Positions 25,429 to 32,288 of a stretch of 64,000 nt of DNA are shown here, piece by piece; the stretch's first letter is position 1; the number at the start of each line of letters is the position of its first letter. The notes beneath the pieces are model-generated. The model worked only from the letters and a program-made list of their open reading frames with translations, did not search any database and was not told the DNA's origin. Origin of the DNA: Methylomicrobium sp035916875 (GTDB lineage: Bacteria > Pseudomonadota > Gammaproteobacteria > Methylococcales > Methylomonadaceae); the NCBI RefSeq assembly GCF_035916875.1, contig NZ_JAXUHN010000096.1:1-64000 (forward strand), in the 5' to 3' direction. The translations under genes and the position numbers were made by a program.

Positions 25429-25965
25429 TTATTCTGCCAACCCCGGGTCCAATGAATAGAGGAGGGATTGCACCAGCAGCGACACATCGTTTCTGACTCT
25501 AGCGTCCACCGCGAAAATCGGCGGCTTCAATCCTGAAGCTTGAAACTGCGTATGATAATCGGCAATAGTCGGTTTGGTGCTCAAATCCATTTGCGTTACG
25601 CCGATCGCGACACTGGTCTTAGAGATGAAATCGCCGAAGGAATCCATGAAAAATTTCATATCCTTGAACGGGTCGGCGCGGGTATTATCCAGGAGCAGAA
25701 TCAAACCGATGCCTCCGTTGATCAGAATATCCCACATGAAATCGAAACGCTCCTGCCCTGGCGTGCCGTACAAATGAATTTTCTCTCCGTCGGAGAGATT
25801 CATCACGCCATAATCCATCGCGACAGTCGTGGCGGCCTTTCTGGACTTGGTCATGTCGCTGGCTAAGGCATCGGTCTTGACCGGTGGCACGTCGCTGATC
25901 GAGTGAATTGCCGTGGTTTTTCCGGCGCCTACAGGTCCTGTAAAAATGATTTTGTACTGACTCAT
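25429..25965 (-). CDS. Small Ras-like GTPase, MglA-related
   Basis: A 178-residue GTPase. The P-loop GPVGAGKT is at residues 10-17, the switch II region is LYGTPGQERFDF (65-76) and the G4 position reads TQMD (124-127) in place of NKxD. The loss of the Walker-B aspartate before PGQ is typical of the MglA group, which sets cell polarity and pilus or motility function. It lies 25 bases after the receiver-like gene and one base before the wHTH/Roadblock gene. A role in polarity, type IV pili or signalling is inferred from relatives only. Confidence 0.87.
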   Translation of the reverse strand: MSQYKIIFTGPVGAGKTTAIHSISDVPPVKTDALASDMTKSRKAATTVAMDYGVMNLSDGEKIHLYGTPGQERFDFMWDILINGGIGLILLLDNTRADPFKDMKFFMDSFGDFISKTSVAIGVTQMDLSTKPTIADYHTQFQASGLKPPIFAVDARVRNDVSLLVQSLLYSLDPGLAE

Positions 25966-25990
25966 ATGTATGTCGTTCTATTGTGCTGAG

Positions 25991-27199
25991 TTAACCACGC
26001 AATTTATTCATGATACGGCTCAATAAGCCCTGTCCCTTGCTCGGCTTCACCTCCGGCGGCTGAACCAAATTATCGGCTTCTCTTTTTACCTGTCCCATCA
26101 ACCCCAGGGAGTGAGCGGCGCTGGCGAATACAAACACATATTGCGGCTTAATATTGAGCACCTGCGCAATATTGGTAAGCGTCCTCGGCCCTTGCATCAT
26201 TAACGCCGCAATTCTGAGAGCATGCGGCGTAATCAGCAAACGGGTAAAATTGGGCCAGTTTTTCAAATAGACCGGTTGTGTGTAGTCGATCATATGAGGA
26301 TAACGGCCTTTTGATGTCCAACAGGCCAATTTCCATAAAAACGCATCCATACTCTGAAACTTGTCCAGTGAGCCTCCCAAACCCATGGTTTGCGCATTCG
26401 CCGGACTAATCGACATCTTCGATGCAGAGTTCGGGTTCAGCTTAATTCCCGCGAAAGCCCGCAATTGGGGATCATCGGCGTCAAGCCAGACTTCATGAGT
26501 ATGTGGAAAAATCATGATCGGTTTCCAACCCGATTGCAGTTGCAAAATCTGGCCTTTGGCCCGGCAAACCATAAAAGCGGATTGGATATACCCCTGAAAA
26601 TAATCTTTCGGGTCATATGACGCCTGTGCAAATTGCGCCGGATCGTTCACATCAATGTCAGGAAGCGAACCGATGTAGGCCTGAAAACCTTTTTCATCGA
26701 AGCGCATCGCGGTCTGATGCTTGGAGGTTTTTTTACGCTCGCTCTGATCCAGTACATAGGTCTTAAGCGGTTGCGGCTCAACCCCGGTTTCCTCCTCTTC
26801 TTCCGCTTCCCCGGCAACCGCTGTAGCCATGGCGGGAGCGGCCTGTTTCTGGGCTTTTTTCTTAGCAAATTCCGCCAGCAAAATTTTAGCTTCTCTCAAC
26901 ACCGACAACATGTCATCGGTCTTCACCGGCTTTCTGACCTGGAGCGCGCCATCATGTGTAAAATCCTGTAGAGACAGCACGATCGTCGGCTTTTGTCTTT
27001 CCGTCTGCAAATGTTGGGACAATAAATTTTTTGAGACTGGCGCATCGCCGTCAAAAATATCGACATCAGCGTCGTTTTCATTAACAACGGTCGCTGCGCC
27101 CTTGCACGGACCCTGTAAAAACATCATCATGGTTTTACAACTACGGACATCCATTCCGTGCAAGGCAACTTTTAATGGTCTTTTATTATGTTCCGACAT
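25991..27199 (-). CDS. Unknown protein with N-terminal receiver-like domain (GTPase operon)
   Basis: A 402-residue protein I cannot place in a named family. Residues 1-110 look like a response-regulator receiver fold (VALHGMDVRSCKTMMMFLQ, NDADVDIFDGDAPV, PTIVLSLQDF, VRKPVKTDDMLSVL with the KP pair), but a clear phospho-acceptor context is not certain. An Ala/Glu-rich linker (about 125-150) follows. The C-terminal half has a long mixed domain ending in ITPHALRIAALMMQGPRTLTNIAQVL, which reads like a winged helix. It sits 3 bases after the TPR-like gene. It could link a signal input to the GTPase. Confidence 0.7.
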   Translation of the reverse strand: MSEHNKRPLKVALHGMDVRSCKTMMMFLQGPCKGAATVVNENDADVDIFDGDAPVSKNLLSQHLQTERQKPTIVLSLQDFTHDGALQVRKPVKTDDMLSVLREAKILLAEFAKKKAQKQAAPAMATAVAGEAEEEEETGVEPQPLKTYVLDQSERKKTSKHQTAMRFDEKGFQAYIGSLPDIDVNDPAQFAQASYDPKDYFQGYIQSAFMVCRAKGQILQLQSGWKPIMIFPHTHEVWLDADDPQLRAFAGIKLNPNSASKMSISPANAQTMGLGGSLDKFQSMDAFLWKLACWTSKGRYPHMIDYTQPVYLKNWPNFTRLLITPHALRIAALMMQGPRTLTNIAQVLNIKPQYVFVFASAAHSLGLMGQVKREADNLVQPPEVKPSKGQGLLSRIMNKLRG

Positions 27200-27202
27200 G
27201 GA

Positions 27203-27910
27203 TCAAACCTTTAACAAATCTTGCAACTGCGCCCATTCGGGCGGCAGACTTGCGCCAAGACGAGTCAGCTCTTCATGAACTCGCTTAAATCCTGTCCGGT
27301 CACGAGTCGATCGATAAAGCGACAAAAGCTCGCGGTGCAATTCAGCGCGTTCCGGGCGCGTCAGAACGGCCTGCTCAAGCACCCGGGCCGCTTCATCAAG
27401 CTGGCTAAACTCGACATAGTCCCTGGCCAGTTGCAAAGGATCATATTCGGTTTCGCTCGCGTCCTCGACCATATGCACAAGCGGTGAAGACGACAGCAAT
27501 CCCCTGGTAAACAATGAAAAACGGTTGCATGGCAAAGATTCTTCGCCTACCTGATTTTTCAGATACTGCCTCAGCGCTTGAAATTGACTTTCCGTAAGTC
27601 TTGACCTAGCCCCAAATATCATGCGCCTGCTCAGTTCACGGCCAGCTTTGTTCAGCACGATCAACAAATCGATCAGCGCCGCATACAACTGCTCATTCAA
27701 ATAATTGCTGAAACAATAATGGATGCGCTCCACATGCGCCCGCAAAGACTTGGGTTTTCTGGAAACCCGGAAGGCCAAGCGCTCCAGACGCTTGTCCACC
27801 GACGATTCAGGCCACTCGCGGAATCCGGCGGTGAACTTATCAAAAACGTACTCTAACGCCGAAGGTTCATCAATATTGCGATCACTAACGGTATTCAAGG
27901 CAGACCTCAT
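27203..27910 (-). CDS. FimV/TPR-like helical protein (first gene of the GTPase/Roadblock operon)
   Basis: A 235-residue, largely helical protein. The last ~70 residues (DPLQLARDYVEFSQLDEAARVLEQAVLTRPERAELHRELL) are a TPR-like pair very like the C-terminal domain of FimV, a hub protein for type IV pili and polar organisation. The N-terminal part is unassigned. ATG 27910 is preferred; a TTG at 27955 would add 15 residues, and neither has a good ribosome-binding site. The FimV resemblance is the main hint that the operon concerns pili or polarity. Confidence 0.68.
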   Translation of the reverse strand: MRSALNTVSDRNIDEPSALEYVFDKFTAGFREWPESSVDKRLERLAFRVSRKPKSLRAHVERIHYCFSNYLNEQLYAALIDLLIVLNKAGRELSRRMIFGARSRLTESQFQALRQYLKNQVGEESLPCNRFSLFTRGLLSSSPLVHMVEDASETEYDPLQLARDYVEFSQLDEAARVLEQAVLTRPERAELHRELLSLYRSTRDRTGFKRVHEELTRLGASLPPEWAQLQDLLKV

Positions 27911-27999
27911 CACATGGACAACTGTGTTATCAAAAGAATAGTCCGTTATTATCAATTTACAAATGGGCTACCGATAAAACAGCTAGCCGCTATAGTTGT

Positions 28000-28015
28000 T
28001 GTGAAATAGGTCACA
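28000..28015. promoter_or_regulatory. CRP/Vfr-type binding palindrome upstream of the GTPase operon
   Basis: TGTGAAATAGGTCACA is a perfect TGTGA-N6-TCACA match to the core CRP consensus. A weak minus-strand -10 (TTTTAT, 27974-27979) would put a start near 27967 and the palindrome centre at about -41, the class II activator position. TATAGC at 27989-27994 is an alternative -10. Either way cAMP-CRP/Vfr-type control of the operon is likely if such a regulator exists in the host. Confidence 0.5.
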
Positions 28016-28152
28016 GAAATTAAATTTTATTTTGTTACTCTCCCGGTTTTACCTCTGCATTCACCCTCTGTCGCCACTACCGTTAAGCCTTGGCAAGAAT
28101 CACTCAGTCTCCTGAAAGTTCTGAGGATTTGAAAAACAGAAAATATTGATCG

Positions 28153-29013
28153 TTATGGTGCGTAATCGATGCCTTCCGGTGCCAGACTGACGATTCTGTG
28201 GCCGCCCCGCCCTTCAGCACCCAGTGCCTGAGCCAACCACGGCAACTCTAGGCGCATTTCGGACGCCAATGCCCACGGCGGATTGATCACGATCATTCCG
28301 CTGGCAGTCATGCCATGGCCCTTGCTGTCCGGGGCAACAGCCAGCTCAAACAACGCAATATCGGCGATGCCGGTTTCCTGCAATGCACGTTCCAGGCGGC
28401 GGATACGTTGCCGTTCGACAACCGGGTACCACAGCGCGTAAGTGCCGGTTGCAAAACGTCTGTGCATTTTTTTTAAGGTTTCAGCGACCAAGCGGTAATC
28501 ATTAGAAAGCTCGTAGGAAGGATCGATCAGAACCAGACCGCGCCGCTCCCTCGGCGGCAACAAGCCTAAGGAATCGATCAAGCCGTCGGCATGGAAAGTC
28601 CTTATACGGCGGTCTTTTTCGACCAGCGCGTGCAGGAACTTGAATTCCGTGGAATGCAAATCATACAGGAACAGTTTGTCATCCTTGCGCATCAAACTTG
28701 CGGCGATTAACGGAGAGCCAGGGTAACGCAGAAGTTCATTTCCTTGATTGAACTGCCCGACCACATCGACATAGCGCCGCACACCCGCAGGCAAGCCCTC
28801 CTGCCGCCACAATTTTGCGATGCCGCCGTCAAACTCGCGGTTTTTTAACGCCGGCTCGCTGTTCAAGGCATACATGCCCGCGCCCGCATGCGTATCAATA
28901 TAACAAAACGGTTTATCCTTCTTTTTCAGATGCTCGATGATGTGAACTAGCACTATATGCTTCAGCACATCGGCGAAATTACCCGCATGAAAGGCATGGC
29001 GATAGCTCAGCAT
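28153..29013 (-). CDS. rlmJ: 23S rRNA (adenine-2030-N6)-methyltransferase RlmJ
   Basis: RlmJ methylates A2030 of 23S rRNA using S-adenosylmethionine. The 286-residue protein has MLSYRHAFHAGNFADVLKH at the N-terminus, the SAM-binding YIDTHAGAGMYAL (about 38-50), FFLYDLH-like FLYDLHSTEF, GLVLIDPSYELSNDY (DPPY-type catalytic motif as DPSY) and GMIVINPPWAL. Length and order match the family. It lies 7 bases after the RMD1-type gene, so the two form an operon. Confidence 0.94.
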   Translation of the reverse strand: MLSYRHAFHAGNFADVLKHIVLVHIIEHLKKKDKPFCYIDTHAGAGMYALNSEPALKNREFDGGIAKLWRQEGLPAGVRRYVDVVGQFNQGNELLRYPGSPLIAASLMRKDDKLFLYDLHSTEFKFLHALVEKDRRIRTFHADGLIDSLGLLPPRERRGLVLIDPSYELSNDYRLVAETLKKMHRRFATGTYALWYPVVERQRIRRLERALQETGIADIALFELAVAPDSKGHGMTASGMIVINPPWALASEMRLELPWLAQALGAEGRGGHRIVSLAPEGIDYAP

Positions 29014-29020
29014 AACGATC

Positions 29021-29815
29021 CTAAAGCGCCTTATCGTAAATCGTCATACCGATCTCGAAGGCGATCAACCAGATGATGATCCATTCCAGCCGCGAAGAAT
29101 GTCGATGGTTTTGTTCATCGGCCAGCATTTCAAACAATTCATGAATCGTTTCCAGTTTTTTCGAAAGCACGTCGGTGCGAGGTGCAATTTCCAGATACTT
29201 GGCGGCGATCGTGTAATAGTCTTCGTATTCCGGGTATTCCCAAAAAAAATCTGGAATATCGAGCAAATCGTAATTGACGATGATGTCGCTCTTGGTCAAA
29301 AACAATTGGCCGCGGATTTTCGCAATGTCGCGGCGGCTGATATTGATTCTGCCTTTGTCGGCCAACGATTTCGGTATATAACTGGTATTATCGATCGTGC
29401 GCAGGGCCTGAGTTTCGAAAGAAGCCAGCTTTATCGACTGCGCCATGCCCTGCGACAAGGCAAACATCAAAATCGGATCGGACGACTCGAGTTCGATATG
29501 ATCCTCGACAATGCGCGTGACCGGACAGTCATAGGCGAAAGTAAAATGATCTTCTTCAATTAACGGCAACGGCTGCTCCGCGTTTGCCAACAGCAACCGA
29601 TGGATCACCGCCTGCCGTTCCGGGCTGACATTCCAGTGCACCACCGCGCCGTAGCCTAATATGACCGTGTATGTATCATTCTCTTCGACCAGCAATGCTC
29701 CCTTGATCAAACGGATAAGACTCGAATCAGAGAGCACTCTCGCCAATGCGTCGATATGGAAACGGTGCGCCAAACAATAGGCGACGCATCGTCTGACAGG
29801 AGGGTTAGCGGACAT
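29021..29815 (-). CDS. RMD1-family (DUF155/YagE) protein
   Basis: A 264-residue protein of the RMD1/DUF155 family. It shows the N-terminal CVAYCLAHRFHIDALARVL region, GYGAVVHWNVSPE, and the C-terminal run YLEIAPRTDVLSKKLETIHELFEMLADEQNHRHSSRLEWIIIWLIAFEIG, with a terminal membrane-type helix. Mitochondrial members such as Rmd1 and Mrx relatives act in organelle translation or membrane organisation; the bacterial function is unknown. It has a GAGAGG site and is followed at once by rlmJ. Confidence 0.85.
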   Translation of the reverse strand: MSANPPVRRCVAYCLAHRFHIDALARVLSDSSLIRLIKGALLVEENDTYTVILGYGAVVHWNVSPERQAVIHRLLLANAEQPLPLIEEDHFTFAYDCPVTRIVEDHIELESSDPILMFALSQGMAQSIKLASFETQALRTIDNTSYIPKSLADKGRINISRRDIAKIRGQLFLTKSDIIVNYDLLDIPDFFWEYPEYEDYYTIAAKYLEIAPRTDVLSKKLETIHELFEMLADEQNHRHSSRLEWIIIWLIAFEIGMTIYDKAL

Positions 29816-29915
29816 TGGAGCCTCTCATCGACAAACAGAACCGGAATAGATTATCCGACAGACGGAAAATCGGCAAATATTGCACGCGAGGCTACGCACC
29901 AGACAGGAGGACTTA

Positions 29916-30335
29916 TTATTCAATGATCAGCAGCCAGCCTTTCTCATCTTCACAATGCGCTGATTTTGCGGAAGCCTTGATATCAATTCGAGCCGCCGTC
30001 TTGGTCAGATGAGCCGGGAGCCTTCCCTTGACAAGAAAATAGGGCTCCTTGAATTCCGCCGTCAATTCCACAGGCTCTTTTTTGACGGTTGCGGACAACT
30101 GTTCGGGGCTGTCGATATTGAATGCATAAAAAGAAAACTCCGATCCCGGCGCAACCTTCGCCAAATGCGGCGGCTTGAAGCGTTCCAGACTTGCTTTCTG
30201 GCACTGGCTTGCAGTGCCTCCGCCGCCGCCCGACATGCCGCCGTGCCCGCTATGGTGCTCCGCCGCATCGATAGCATTCACAGTGAATAAGGAAAAAAGC
30301 ATCCCCGTCACTGTTAGCCGTTTGAAAATACTCAT
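29916..30335 (-). CDS. Exported His/Gly-rich protein of unknown function
   Basis: A 139-residue exported protein. From ATG 30335 (GGAGAG site) the start MSIFKRLTVTGMLFSLFTV leads to a signal peptide cut near AIDA-AE. The mature N-terminus is AEHHSGHGGMSGGGGG, rich in His, Gly and Met, followed by a small beta-rich domain with two cysteines (SQCQKA and SAHCED). The His/Met cluster suggests copper or other metal binding, but this is inference. A longer frame starting at 30464 ignores the signal peptide. It is monocistronic as far as I can see. Confidence 0.72.
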   Translation of the reverse strand: MSIFKRLTVTGMLFSLFTVNAIDAAEHHSGHGGMSGGGGGTASQCQKASLERFKPPHLAKVAPGSEFSFYAFNIDSPEQLSATVKKEPVELTAEFKEPYFLVKGRLPAHLTKTAARIDIKASAKSAHCEDEKGWLLIIE

Positions 30336-31069
30336 CGTTCTCTCCACTTTTTCATTGTTATTATCAGGATTCCTTAGGCTCAGCCGGATTGTCGGCCAAA
30401 CCACCTTCCGTCCATGAGGCATTCTTGGGAGAATGCGTTCCGCAACCCGATAAATTATATTCACAATCGTGATTTAGCATAACTATTTCGTAGGGAAACG
30501 CTCAGAAATGAATAATAATTCCGCGTCTAGGCCATGCAACCAAGCGAACCAAGCGGTAATTAATTCGCTGCGCGGATCAGTGGAGAGTCGTGAGAAAAGA
30601 TTCGGGTAAAGATGGCTTTGTATTGAACGCCGTTGACATCCTTACCGATCGGCGCCAGAAAAATCCCGAGTTCTCCCATCTTGCAATGTCCGATCCTGAA
30701 AATGCCTTGTTGTAGAATGGGGATTCCCGGCCCCTCTAAACTGCAAAAAAACAAGACTCTCGCCTTGCACACTAACGATGGCCGATCCTGATGCCGCCAT
30801 TAACTTCAACTCAATCGCTCCTTACGAAGCCCAGACGACGATAAAGATTCCGAGCCGAATTAAAGCATTCGACATGGATACAAACCGGCATTCCTTGAAC
30901 ACGGGCATCTTGAAGAATGTTGCCCTGTATTTTCGCGGTCGATCCGCGCCACCACACTTTCCTGTCAATGGCGAATGATATGCGCTTCACTTTTGACGAT
31001 CATGCACAGACCGATGCTTACCATAGCGTCTCGATTGCTCAATGCGCGGTTTTCAAAGGCGGGCCTTGC
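30336..31069. other. Gene-poor intergenic region
   Basis: About 730 bases without a gene I can support. The longest frames (about 66-77 codons) have no ribosome-binding site or recognisable domain. The sequence could be a decayed gene or simply spacer. Confidence 0.45.
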
Positions 31070-31582
31070 TCAACCCGGTTTCCATTCCATGAGCCAGCGT
31101 ATCCCCTGAACTTCTATTGGAGTGAAACCAAGCCGTTGATACAATCTTAAGGCTCGGCCATAGGGTTCCACATGCAAGCGAACCGGCGTGGACGCCACTC
31201 TCGCTTCGGCCAACAAATTTTCCAACAAATGCCCACCCACGCCTAGCCCGCGATATTCGGGCGATAAAGCGATATCAATTACCAGGAAAGCCTCACCGCT
31301 ACGATCCAGATAAAAACGCCCGGCGGGCCGCGGCCCAATCAGTACAATCTTGAACTCTCCTTGGGGGTGATAACTCCGGTAATGTGCGCGCTGCAAGTCG
31401 AATTGCATGTCCAAAAATGCTGTTTTCTGTTCATCCGACCAAGGAACGCAAGCCATTTCCTCCGTTCGAGTGGACGCGTACAGCCGCCGAAGAAAAGTTT
31501 CATCCTCCGGGTGTTCCTCGCGAAGAGTGCTTGCAGCAGGGTCGAACGCGGCGGAAGCGATCGGGTTGTCAAGAGTAACCAT
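31070..31582 (-). CDS. GNAT-family N-acetyltransferase
   Basis: A 170-residue GNAT acetyltransferase. The acceptor-binding part (RRLYASTRTEEMACVPWSDEQKTAFLDMQ) precedes the acetyl-CoA site LVIDIALSPEYRGLGVGGHLLENLL (R/Q-x-x-G-x-G/A type) and ends with ALRLYQRLGFTP. ATG 31582 is preferred to the TTG two codons earlier. It lies 80 bases after the tail-collar gene and could be co-transcribed. The substrate is unknown; acetylation of the adjacent fibre protein would be speculation. Confidence 0.83.
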   Translation of the reverse strand: MVTLDNPIASAAFDPAASTLREEHPEDETFLRRLYASTRTEEMACVPWSDEQKTAFLDMQFDLQRAHYRSYHPQGEFKIVLIGPRPAGRFYLDRSGEAFLVIDIALSPEYRGLGVGGHLLENLLAEARVASTPVRLHVEPYGRALRLYQRLGFTPIEVQGIRWLMEWKPG

Positions 31583-31662
31583 AAACAATTATCCGTGGTT
31601 AAGCAGGATGAAAGCACACTCCCTCTCGCGGGGAAGACGGAAGCGTGCTTATGGCATGTCAA

Positions 31663-32196
31663 TTAACTCCGAGACGGGAAAATGCCTTGCAATGCGATGA
31701 TGAAGTTCACGCAAAGAGAGGGTTGGAGGTTGGTATGGGGCTGGCTGCCGCCCGTGACGCCGACAACTCCGGGGTTCATCGCGCCGTTGGCAGTGGTGGC
31801 GAATGCGTTGATCGAAGCGCCCGAGTTGGGATCGGTAATGGCAGCGGGAAAGTTGCCGATGGGGCTATCGGCGCCGCCCGAGTTGGAATTAGCGGCAACG
31901 GGATGGGAGTGCGCCGGTATTTGAGCGGCATTCAGCGAAACCGCTTCCACTCCGCTGCTTTGGCCGAGGACATACGGACTCAAGCCCGGCCCTTGCCCTG
32001 GATGGACGGGAACCCTGCCGCGAAGGTCGGGCAACGCGAAAGTGGTCTGGCCATTCCCTCCGTAGGTGGTGCCGAGCAGTGCGAAGAGCGCGGTGTTTTG
32101 CGAGATCGATAACACCTGTCCATCGCACAGGGCCCAGCCCTGGGGCGCGTAATTGAAACCGACCATGCGGATTTCGCCTAGAAATGCTTCTGCCAT
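31663..32196 (-). CDS. Phage tail-collar domain protein (microcystin-dependent-protein-like)
   Basis: A 177-residue protein of the phage tail-collar family. The collar core EAFLGEIRMVGFNYAPQGWALCDGQVLSI (residues 3-31) is followed by SQNTALFALLGTTYGGNGQTTFALPDLRGRVPV (32-64), then a Gly/Ser/Asn-rich tip with AHSHPV and the C-terminal NLQPSLCVNFIIALQGIFP. The family includes tail-fibre adhesins and the bacterial Mdp proteins. No other phage gene is nearby, so it is not simply a prophage piece. A GAGGA site precedes the start. It follows the collagen-like gene by 92 bases. Confidence 0.87.
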   Translation of the reverse strand: MAEAFLGEIRMVGFNYAPQGWALCDGQVLSISQNTALFALLGTTYGGNGQTTFALPDLRGRVPVHPGQGPGLSPYVLGQSSGVEAVSLNAAQIPAHSHPVAANSNSGGADSPIGNFPAAITDPNSGASINAFATTANGAMNPGVVGVTGGSQPHTNLQPSLCVNFIIALQGIFPSRS

Positions 32197-32288
32197 TTTG
32201 TATTCCTCATTGGTTTTGCCGCCGGATCAAGTGGAAGGGCTTGCCGTCCGGCGGATTGTCGGCAAGCTCTTTTTTGGATCTCCAATGC

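Noticed and set aside
30560..30772. Minus-strand frame of 70 codons
   Set aside because: No ribosome-binding site, no recognisable domain, and no neighbour coupling; it could be a fossil gene, but nothing in the sequence supports it as a coding region.
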